Of a stretch of 64,000 bases of DNA, positions 34,801 to 46,800 are shown piece after piece (positions within the stretch are counted from its first letter, which is position 1; the number at the start of each line of letters is the position of its first letter). Under the pieces are notes generated by a model that searched no databases, was not told the DNA's origin, and saw nothing but the letters and a program-made list of their open reading frames with translations. The position numbers were made by a program, and so were the translations under genes. Source of the DNA: Desmodesmus armatus (lineage: Eukaryota > Chlorophyta > Chlorophyceae > Sphaeropleales > Scenedesmaceae); assembly GCA_007449985.2 (NCBI GenBank), contig VIIQ02000014.1:87680-151679 (forward strand). The letters are read 5' to 3'.

Positions 34801-37800
34801 TGCACTAATGAGATACATTGGCTGTTTAAGGTCAGACATACGCAATTCTGAGGGGCGTCTGGGAATGCAAATGCCTTGCACCACAAGGAACTCCAGGTCC
34901 ATAGCAGCTCATACCCACATCAAAGGATGTCCCTAGTACCCCTGTACGTGGCAGCTGGTGTTTCGGCTGCTCCCTGGCTAAGTTCAGGGTTAGATAAGCC
35001 CGATCGATTGTGGTGAACTCCGAATTTTTTTCGAAGCAAGGACAGCGTCATCAAACCACACAAATCAAAGATATATATACAATTTATCTCGAGAAAAGCG
35101 TTATTGGGCCCCAACATGTCCTGTGTGCGCAGCATAATCAACATTTTGTTTGATCCAACCAGCAGTACTGTTGCCACGAGCCACAGCGTTGTTGATTGGA
35201 CAGCAACCACAATGAAACCTTATTCAATGAATATTGATAGCTTCTTGGACTCAATTTGAGCTCGATACGAGGCTACAGCAGGTGCTCTGCTGTGCCATGC
35301 AGCAGCGGTGAGGGGTCACCTTCACCAGCAGTTGAGTGAAAACTGGCCATAGCGATTTTGTTGCAAATTTGGGGGTTGGTCAAATGCCACGTGGTCAGTC
35401 TACAGCTGCATTTTTGAAAGAATCTGCAATGGGGATTTCAAGCCAGGCGCTGCCAAAGTTCTACTGCGCTCCTTGGCGCAGTTTTGAACAGCCCATGCCC
35501 TATCTTCAAAATGCCATTGCAGAATTTTGCAAAAACGCAGCGGTGGAATGACCACGTGGCATTTGACCAACCCCCAAATTTGCAACAAAATCGCCATGGC
35601 AGATCTGGAGTTAGGCCTATGGGTCATTTCCTGCAGTGCCACTTTCACAGCCGAGGTTTAGCAGCCATCAGTCCCCTAAACCCTGCTGTGCCATAGGTTT
35701 GGGCATGTTATGACCCAAGGTTACCAGGGGTGTAGGCACATTTGGAATGCAATGCCTGGGGTATGAGATTGCACACCTCCAATCATAGCGTATGTCTGAC
35801 CTTAAAGGGACGACTCGGATGGTGCGTGGGTTGCACGTCCGAAGTGTCGACTTCCGCTGTCGTCCATACTGACGACCGCTGTGCATAATACTGTGCTATG
35901 CCCTGCTCACAGACATACTCGCGGCCACACAACAAACCGCTGCTGTTGATGAGCACTGACTGTTGCTGAGCTGCAGCGCCTGTTGTGCCATACCTGCTGG
36001 CTAGCTGCATCCGACACCCAAAGGGGCCTTGCACCGCAGCTGGGGTGTTGTTGTGTACACCAACCACACAACATCCCCAGCTAATGCGCCAGGCCCCAAG
36101 CGAGTGGTTGCAGCCAGTTGTGCAGTATCTGCTGGCTAGCTACATCCCACACCCTATGGCCCTGCACATCAGCTGGGGTCGTGTGAGGTATACCTTTGTC
36201 ACAACATCCTCAGCTACGGCTCCAGGCACCAACTTGGTAGCTGCAGCCAGTCAGATGCAGTGCCTGTTGTGCAATATCCTCTGGCTAGCGGCATCCCACA
36301 CCCTATGTGCCCAGCACCGCAGCAGAGGCGTTATCAGCAAGTGCTAGCTCACACCGCCATGAGCTATGGCGCCAGGCCTAAGGGGGTGGTTGCAGCCAGA
36401 AGAATGCAGTGCTTGTTGTGCTGCTCGCAGCTGCTACCCAGTGTCCAGCCAGTACAATACAATTTCGGTCAACAGCATCTGCCCAGCTACAACTGAGTTG
36501 AGCAAGGGGGGGGGGTTCATGGGTCAATGCAATGGCCGCTATGCGCAACTGCCTGAAAACACCTGCCTCGGCCACTGCCTTGCTTGTGGAGCATTCCGCC
36601 ACAGCTGAGAGACATGTGGGGTGTAGACCTGACAGCAGTGTTCCTCAGGTGTAGCGGGAGGCCCCACTTGGGTGGCGACAGCCAGGACGACACAGTGGCT
36701 GTCATGCAAAGGTACAATCTGGCTAGCTGCATCCATCCAGAGACCGAGCACAGGGGCCCAGCACCGCAGCTGGGGTCGCCTGTGGTGCACCTCACCACAG
36801 TAGACACACCAGCTACGGCACCGGGCCCCAACCGCGTGGCATATGCCAGAAGAGGCAGTGCCTGTTGTGCTATATCTGTCGGCTGGCTTTGACATCCCCC
36901 CCCCCCCCCCCCCGGACAGCTAGGCGCAACTCACCGCAGTAGAAACCCCAGCTACGGCACCGGGCCCCAAGCACGTGGCATATGCCAGAAAGACACAGCG
37001 CATATTGTGCGATACTCTCTGCCAAGCTGCAACCTTGCCAACACCAACCACGGGGCCCAGTGCCACAGCTGAGGTCTTGTGTGGTGCAAGTCACACGCAC
37101 AGACCCCTCAGCTACTGCACGCGGCCCCAATCGCGCGGCATTTGCCAGAAAGACACAGTGCCTACTGTGCAACATTCTCTGGCAAGCTGCAACCTTGCAA
37201 ATACCAATCACAGGGGCCCAGCACCACAGCAGGGGCCTCGTGTCGTGCCAGACTGACACACCAAGAAACCTCATCGAGCACTAAGAAAACTCATAGACCA
37301 CAACTGCCAATGCGGGCGAGCCAGTCTCAAACCTCCCGTCCACCACATACAGCACCATCCGCACGTACCTGCTGCATGATGTGTGTGAACGGAACGGCCT
37401 GCCGCTGCGATGCTGCTGCGCCCCAAGGCCCTGCTGCTGCTGTTGCTTGACCTGCACTGGTGTTGGACGCGTTTGAACCGGTGCGCCCCACATTCCCCAG
37501 CCGAGCCTTGAGCACCTCTCTGCAGGCAGCAACAGCAGCACACAGGACAAAGATCAATGCAGGTCTCGTGTGCCAGTGACGCGTGGATGCATTTGACCCG
37601 GTGCGTCCGACATTCCCCAGCCGAGCCTTGAGCACCTCTCTGCAGGTAGCAACAGCAACAGCAGCAGCAGCAGCAGCACACAGGATTATGCATATCTCAT
37701 GTGTCAGTGACGCGTGAATGTGTTTGACCCGGTGCGTCCGACATTCCCCAGCCGGGCCTTGAGCACCTCTCTGCAGGCAGCAGCACCACAACGTGGCAGC

Positions 37801-40800
37801 AGCACACACCAAGGGGGCGGGGCACTCAGTAAGACCACAGCACACATGACAAACAAAATGCATGTCTCATGTGCCAGTGACGCGAAGATGCCTTTTGACC
37901 CGGTGCGCCCAACATTGCCTTACCGAGCCTTGAGAACCTCTCTGCAGACAGCAACAACAGCACACAGGGGCAAAGGACAAAAATCAATGCAGGTCTCGTG
38001 TGCCAGTGACGCGTGGATGCATTGCCCAGCCGGGCCTTGAGCACCTCTCTGCAGGCAGCAACAGCAGCAGCAGCAGCAGAAGAAGAAGAACGGATGTGCT
38101 AGCGGCACACAGGACATCAGAGATCATGCATGCCTCATACGCAAGCAATCCAAACAGGATACTGTGAACTCTTGCTTGGCATCGCCCTAGCACAGCGAGT
38201 ATCCAAGGCCGCATACAACAGCATATCCCTGGCCCCAATGCTGGTGCTAGATACCACGTCCCGCCATTTTGCACATCAGCTGCTGCTAGGTTTGCCCACT
38301 CAGCAGCCTGCCAGTGGACAGTTTAGTGGAAGGGGGGGGGGGTGCTGGGAGTTTTAGAAATTATAGTTATAATTTATAAACTAGTTGCAAGATTTAACTT
38401 TCACGTCTTGTGCAATAGGAAAAGAATGTCCATTTTATTTTCAATGAGTGACCTGCAGCTCCCGCCCTATCCCGGCAGCCCCGGGGACTGCGGTGCACAT
38501 AACTGGACAGAGCATCGCAAATGCTGCTGTTTGATACCCGGTTGCTGGCCAACTGGCAACTTTGAGGCCGGGTGACAGCAGCACATCGCCATCGATGGGT
38601 GGCACTCGCGGTGACCCATGCTATGTGTTGTACAGCTCCATCGTAACGCAAATAGTCAGTTAGCACGAATATAAACTGCGGACCTAGCGCGGGGATCAGT
38701 GCGATGTTGCTCAACTCTGTAGGCGGGACTTGAATAGCAACAGCAGCAGCAGCCCACGCTGCTATTGTACACTACATTTGGACGTAACAGCTATATGGAG
38801 CCACTTATGTTATCGAAAAAAGAGTGCCGGCTCATGCCAGGTGCAGAACGCAGCTGGTAACAGCTGGACCCCTGCATTGCATACGCACTGCCATGGTGCA
38901 TGAGCCAGCAATGCTTGAACATTGGGGAGCATGCATGCTGTTAAGAAAACTCAGCACGTCTGAATACAATTCCTGCTCAATGGGCTTCAGTAGCCTGGAA
39001 GCTGCACGCTAAGTGCACAGCCAGACAGGTACATTACCACAGTGTGCCCAATGCCAGTGGTCATAGCTCTCGGCTTTACTGATGCTGGTGTAACCGATAC
39101 CGGCAGACAGGGGCAAGCTGATGTAAAGGGCCATTCAGTCCACAGTTGCACCAGTGGTGCACCAGCTGCAGCGTGCACCAGCTGCAGTCTGCTGTGATTG
39201 CTACTTTGGAGTGCACACTGCATCATGCATACAATAGCAGGCGTTCTCTGCCTGCTCCTACAGCAGCTGCTGTCAGCACTATACTGTTGTTAGCATCATA
39301 CTGCTGAGGGGCGCCGTGTGCAGCCGCAGTGCCCAACGTTGCCGTTGCACAAGCCAGACTACGGGCACTGCTGCTATACTTGCAGGCCAAGGCCAGTGCT
39401 TCTGTGTTGGGTTGCTGAATGTGCTGCTTGCGGCAGGGCCCCAAAGCCTGGAACATCAGCATGGGCATATCACACTTTCGAATCTTGCCTCACGCGCTAA
39501 TTGTTTATATTTTCATAAGACATAATTGTAATTCACAATAATTAACAATCAAAAATTATAATGTATAATTATAATCTATGTTTGCCGACTCACCCCAGAG
39601 CGGCCTTCTTGACAAGTGCAGGCATCCCGTCCGCCCCCACAGGCCCCGTGTGCTGCGCAGCCGCCGCTGCTGCCGCATTGCTGCCACTGCTGCCAGCACG
39701 CCCCAGCCCAGCTGCCGGCGGCTGCGCCATTGCTGCCGCAGGAGGGGGACCCCAACCTGGGGGTACCCCACTAGCACTAGCACTGCCCGGCCGGGCACCG
39801 CCCCAGGGTGCCCCAGGTCCTGCCGGCGCTGCTGCTGCTGCTGCATTGGCGGCGGCTGCTGCTGCTGCTGCTGCTGCCTCTGCGCGTGCTGCTTCTTCTG
39901 CTGCTGCGCGAGCCTGCTCCTCTTCCTGGATCTCCCGGAGGGACTTTGTGTGGGTGGGTGCTGCTGCTGGTGCTGCTGCGGCCCAGGGAGCAACCTTGGG
40001 CGGCTCCTGCTTCTGCTGCTGAGGGAACAGAGGCACCTGCATGAAACAGTTACAGTCACAGCGATCTACTGAGCAAAAGCTCCACTCTGCTGGTGATTGT
40101 CAAATCCGCTTGACTCTACGAGAGTAGTGAGACGATACAGCAGACTGTCCACAGCTGGCAGTTGGTGAGTAATTTCAGACCTGTAACCAACTTCAGACCA
40201 AAAGCCCCCAACCCCCAACAGCCAACCCCACCTGCACAGGACCAGAGGGTGCTCCTGCAGACTCCTCCTCCCCCTGCTGCTGCAGCTGCGCAGACGGCTG
40301 CCGCTGCTGCTGCGGCTGCTGCCACTGCTGCTGCTCCTGCTGCTGCTGGCGTATGTGCTGGGCAGCTGCCCGCTCCTGCTGCTTCGTAGCCTTGGTGGGA
40401 ACTGTCTCCCAACTGCCAGTGTCCTGAGGTGCTGCTGCTGCTGCTGCTGCTGCTGGGGGTGCCTGTTCAGCAGCCTGCTGCTGCTGCTGCTGCTGAGGCT
40501 GTGCATGCACACCCCTCTTGAACAGCAGGTCGAGCATCTTGCTGCCAGTGCTTGTGAGCGGTGCAGCACCGGCTGCTGCTGCTGCTGGTGCTGCAGGCGC
40601 TGCTCCTGCAGGGGCCACAGCCTCTGGCACTGCTGCTGGTGTCGGTTCCAACGGAGTGCCGAACAGCGTGCGCTGCTGTGGCTGCTGCTGCTGCTGCTGG
40701 GGCGCTGTCGCTGCTGCTGCTGCTCCAAAGCCATGACCCATGTGTGGGCCAGGTGCACCACCAGCTACCGGCCCACCAGGAGCAAAGCTCTGGGCCGGCG

Positions 40801-43800
40801 GGGGGAACAGCGGCTGCTGGGGGAAGCCACCGGAAGCCGGCCCAGCATCCCAACCTGGCCCAACTGGGCCAGGTCCCGCACCCGGCCCAACTGGGCCAGG
40901 TCCCACCGGGATTATTGAACCAAAGGGGGCGGGACCTGCAGTGTGAGCAGGCATAGGCATGCCGCCTGGCCCACCGTAAGGTAGGGCCAGGTGTGTCTGC
41001 TGCTGGTGCTGGTGTTCTGGCGCTGCTGCCTGCTGCTGCTGCTGGTCCGGCTGCTGCTGCAGCCATTCCTCTACCCGCATGCGGCTCTGGTCATGACCCA
41101 TTGCACCCAGGTTCATGTCTGCACAGACACATGACGACAGCCGCAGGAAGTCATAGGAAAACAGTCATGGGCAATCTGAAGCCAGTAGGTTGGCAGCGTA
41201 GCTACTCAATGACTGCTGTGAACACTGAAGGGATCCCTCCCAGACCTGCCTTCTGACTGCCGCAACCACATGGCACAGAGTGAAACCTGCAAGACTGCAA
41301 CAGCACACCTGCTAGCTATCTTCTTCCTGCTGCAGGTGCTGTGAGCTTCTCAAGTGACACCACACCCCCTTGACCTAAACCCTACAGACTCAACCCTCAA
41401 GATTATAAAGACTCCTGCAACGCACCTGGCTGCAGCTCTGGCACGTGTGTGGGCTCTGGCTGCCTGTACTGCGCCATCTGTGCCCACACATGGATCATGG
41501 TGTGCAGGGTGGTCCACACAGACTCCTGGCCGGGTAGTGCTGAGCAGATGGGCAGGGTGTCGACAGGGAAGAACCCTGCAGAATACAAACATGCAGGGCA
41601 CGTACGCCGCAGCGTTGTGGATTCAGACACACAGTGGAGGGGGGAGGGGGCACCAGCGTGCGACACACTACCAGAGAGCACGTGGGCGACGTGGAACGAA
41701 TCCTGCAAACATCCTCACAGCACACCATTGTCGGCACAATGGTGTGCTGTGGAGGACAAATGGGGAACACAAGGCACCAACATTCACCACACTACAAGAA
41801 CGCACGTGGGCAGGATGACTGAAGAAAAACCTGCCGAGGGAAAAGCAGGCGATCCTAGCACACAAGGTACGCCAACACAACGATGTGGCAGTTGAGGTAC
41901 ACCAGGGAGCCACAAACAAAGTGTGACCCTCTGCAGCAAAGAGTGTGACAGGCAATAAAGTGTGACTGTCACACTCTTCCACAAGTGCATACAACTGGCA
42001 TTGCTTATATCCGTGGATGTCTCTGCATGTGTTTGTTCTTTGTGCTGGAGTTTCTGTACTACAGGGACGTAGTAAAGAAACTGCAGCACAAAGAACAACA
42101 CAAGCAGAGACATCCACGGATAGAAGCAATGCCAGCTAGGCACACTGACTTCACAGGCTCAAGAAAGGAACGGTGGGACACAGGACGTGCATCATTTGTG
42201 GCACTCAACAAACACATGCGTACACTGAAGCAGGTGACACAAGAAGGGGATGGGGGGCAGCGGGGAGCAGCAACGGCACACGTGGCCATATCCTTGCCCC
42301 AAAATCAAGACGTTAACCCAGACGCACCTCACCCCCTGCGCACCTTGTTCCATCCACTCCAAAAGAGCAAGTCGACTGAAGGGTCCCTGTTGGTTCCCAT
42401 CAGGATCCTTGTACAACCACTAGTCACGCTTCAAAAGTGCGGTGGGGACATCGGATATTTGAAATAAGCCAGGGACGCCCTGGAAAGCCGCACTCTTGCC
42501 CATGAACATGCAGGTAAATCACCACACCACACAAACCCAACAACCAACACCCGCCACAACCAACGACCCCCACCCCCTTCCCCCACAACACCTTGCTCCG
42601 TCCAATCCAGGATATCATGGCGGCTGAAGGGCCCCTGCTGGTTACCATTCGGATCCTAATAGAACCACTCGTCGAGCTCCAAAGGGGAGAGGGAGATAGG
42701 GGGGGGGGGGCATGAACGACCGACAAGGCCATCTCCTACCCATGATCTTGCAAGTAAGCCCCCCCCCCCCCTGCAACAACCAACACCTGCCAGACCCGAA
42801 CCGACCCCCCCCTTCCCCCACAACACCTTGCTCCGTCCAATCCAGGATGTCATGGCGACTGCAGGGACCCTGCTGGTTGCCACTAGCATCCTTAACAATT
42901 ATTGGTCCTGTTCCAAAGGACGAGAGGACGATCAGAAGGGGGGGGGGGTGAACGCCTACAACATGCCTCACCCTTGCCCATGAACTTGCAGGTGACCAAC
43001 AACCCACATCCAGCAACAACCATCACCCCCCCCCCCCCCCCAAACACACGCTAGCTACACAAGTAATCCCTGTGCTGACACACCTTGCTCCGTCCAATCC
43101 AGGATATCATGGCGGCTGAAGGGCCCCTGCTGGTTACCATTCGGATCCTTATAGAACCACTGGTCATGCTCCAGAGCCTGTATCACCATTCCCGGCGGCA
43201 GCAGCGCCAGCAGCTGCTGCTGCGCCGCCACTGCTGCCGGCGGCTGCACTGCTGCTGTTGCTGCTGCTGCCGGAGGTGCTGCCGCTGCTGGAGGCGCAGC
43301 CGCCGCCTCTGCTGCTGCTGCTGCTGGTGCAGGACCCCCACCCCCACCACTAGCAGCAGCAGCAACGGCAGGAGGAGCTTGATCTTCGAAGCTCCGGCGT
43401 GCCGGTGCTGCTGCTGCTGGTGGTGGAAGGTCCATGCTGCTGCGTGCTGGAGGGACGTCCATGCTGGTTCGTGCTGCTGATGCATGGTAGCTGTCGAAGG
43501 AGGAGTCCTCATAGACATAGCCCTTCCATATTTCACCCAGCTCATCAGAGCTTATGCCCTGTATACAAGAAACAGGTCAAACCAGAATCAGAAACAAGGA
43601 AATTCAAAAGTCAGCATGGAAAAAGGGGGCAGCATGACACAGAAGAGCCACAGGCTGCCAGTAATGTACCAAGCGCCCCCCCCCCCCCCCCCCCCCCCGG
43701 GGCCGCTTTCAAGAGCCCATTGGTGGACCAGCCCCCAAACCCATTTGCGGCCCTTCCAGATCTCACCCAGCTCATCAGAGCTTATGCCCTGTATACAAGA

Positions 43801-46800
43801 AACAAGTCAACATCACAATCACAGGGTGGCTTTGGTTTTAGGGGGGGGGTGCAGCCACATACTTGATCCAACAATTGACACCAAGTTGGCCGGCAAATCA
43901 CAATCAAGACACAAGTAACGTCAAGACTCAGCATTGAATTGTTGGCAGCATGACACCAAAGAGCCTCAGACCATCAGTGACCTACAAGTCACCATTCCTA
44001 TAAAAAATCCCTTTCCCCCTGTTCTGCTGTCATTTCTGTCATTTCTGTCACAATCCTTGTTGACTCACCCTGGGCAGCGGCAGCTCCTTGCCCTCCTTGG
44101 TCTGATCTCCCCCCCCCCAACACCACCAGCGGTCACCACACTATATGCATGCATATAGTCACAACATCTTGCTGCCTGCTTTCACATTACAACAAAAAAA
44201 GGAACCGTGATTAGTCCCAGCTAGCCTGCAGCGCCTGCTGTTGTAACAACCCAACCAACAAAAAAGGATTGCACACATTGGTTGACTCACCCTGGGCAGC
44301 AGCAGCTCCTTGCACTCCTTGCCAACCTTGATATGGTCTCCCCCACCCCTCCCGCTAGCAGAAGATATCACTGTGTGCACACAAACGCCCCCTGCCTGCT
44401 ATCTACACCTACTTGAAAAGCGTAATCATCCTTCCACATCCCAGTATTCTGCAGCGTCTGCTGCAACAACCAAACAAGACGACAGGATGACATAAACCTT
44501 GTTGACTTACCCTGGGCAGCGGCAGCTCCTTGCCCTCCTTGCCAACCTTGATGGTCATCACCTCCAACAGGTCCTCAAGGTGCTGCAGGCAGCAACAGGT
44601 GTTGCAGGGGCCAGAAGGAAACATGTGTCGTCAGCAGCAGCAAGCAGCAACATGCTCAATAGCAGCAGGCGGCTGCAACAGCAGTAACCATGGACCCCCC
44701 CCCCCCAGGGCGGCACACATATGCAGCAGTTGTGGGTGTAGGTCAGCACACTATCGTGCTGATTGCGCGCGCACTACTGCTGGTACGATGTAGTTCATAT
44801 CTACACACATACTGCCGGTACGATTGCGACTCTGGCCCCACCGGCAGGACAGTATAGGAGCAAACTAGGAAGAGCGCTCACCTCAATGGTGTATGCCTTG
44901 GGCTTGTGGCGGCCACGGCTGGTGCGGCTGCAAGGCAGAAAAACAGCAAGACATGCAAAATCCACCGTTTGCATCAAGCACCATGCACGCTTTTAGAACG
45001 AGAGCAGCTGCTGTCGCAATCGTACGCAGCACAGCTTGTGCATGGCAGCACCCCCACCGCTGGCAAAGGCTGTGACCAGTTGCATGTCCCATCGCCCAGT
45101 GACACGTGTAGTGCGTTCCAAGAAAAACATCACGCAAACAGCATGCCTGGCAGTGGGAAGGTGCTGAGTGCATGCCTTGGTGCCCCTCACACACCCTATG
45201 TCCCCAGCAAGCAGCACACACATGCAAATCACCCCCTGCTCACCCTTCCCCAATGAGTCCAATGTGTGTGCGTCCCAAGGCTAGCCTTTCGCATATGACA
45301 CAACCTGAATGCAGCAAGCCGCCCACCCAAGCCCCTCTCCCCTGCTCACCCTTCGCCAAGAAGGCCACTGTGTTGGCGTCCCAAGGCTCCCTCTGTTTCC
45401 CGGCCCCAGTCAGCGCGCTCAGGAGCATAGGCACCAGGCACACCAGGACCGCCTGCAGCACACCCCCAAAAGCAGATAAACAGACTACATATGAACAAAC
45501 AGCAGCATAAGAGCTGATCCCTTTGAACATGTCATCAATGGCAAAATTCCAGCAATATGCCCTTCAAATGCAGGCGATTTGCTGAATTAGTGATGCCAGC
45601 GGTGTCCCAAAAACCACAGATGCGCACTGCCTGAGCTCCATAGATGATCTTCTGCTGCTCTTCCGCTGATTTGCTGAGTCTTGACCGACCCCGACCTGCT
45701 GCTGTTGTGCTGCTGTTTGACAGGGTAACCCTCAACCCACCTGCAGAACTGCCACGCCCGTGGCCGCAGGGTTCCAACAACTAGAGATGCGCAGTGCCTG
45801 AGCTTCACTGCTGCTTTGCTGCTGCTCTGCCACTGATCTGCTGAGACTGACTGATCCCGATCTGCTGCTGTTCTGCTGCTGCTCCTGACTAAACCACGGA
45901 CCCTGATCCCTAAACCCACCTGCAGGCCTGCCCCGTCCATAGCCGCCAAAGCCCCGCCCCTTGCCAGGCAGCCGGTCGTCCGCCAGCCTGCAGCACAGAC
46001 AGCAGCAGTGGCAGAAACTTAAGCAGGAGATGCAGGAATTCCTGCCCAAAGTGCTGCTGGATGATGTGCTGATAACGACGACTGCATCAGAGCCAGCGCC
46101 ATGAGCACACATCCACACCCACAACAGCACCTGCTCGGTCCTCTCACGTACGAACCGCCCAAACGAGCACGGCCTGTTGTTGGTGCTGGTGCATATCAAC
46201 AGCATCGCCTGGCTACTCATCACCCCCACCATCAACACGACACATAAACACAGGCCTTGCCAAGCCATCTTGTCTTCCAGTGTTGCATGCTGATGTGCAG
46301 AATGATGACTGCATCCGAGCTACCGCCATGAGCATACACCCGTACCTACAACAGCACCTGCTCATCTGCCTGAGTCCCCTCACTACAGGAACCAACAGAT
46401 AAGCAGGCTCTGTTGTCAGTGCTGGTGCATACCAACAGCCTCCTGGCTGCTCATCACCCCCAACATCAACACAGACAGACACAGACAAGCCTTGCCAAGC
46501 CATTCAGAACCTCCCAGTGTCGCATGACGATGTGCTAGTAGATCACTGCAACCGAGTTAGCGCCAAGTCGCATACACCCATACCTACAACAGCACCTGCT
46601 CAACTGCTCAATTTCCTAATGAAGGACAGATACCAGAGCACGCCCTGTTGTTGTTGCTGGTGCATACTAACAGCACCTCCTGGCTACTGATCACCCCCCC
46701 CCCCCACACACACACAGGCCTTGCCAAGCCATTCAGAACCTCCCAGTGTCGCATGACGATGTGCTAGTAGACCACTGCAACCGAGCCAGCGCCATGCACA

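Noticed and set aside
42341..42920. Separate GYF-domain genes
   Set aside because: The fragments lack other exons, have stops or lost key residues, and lie within one intron of the main gene.
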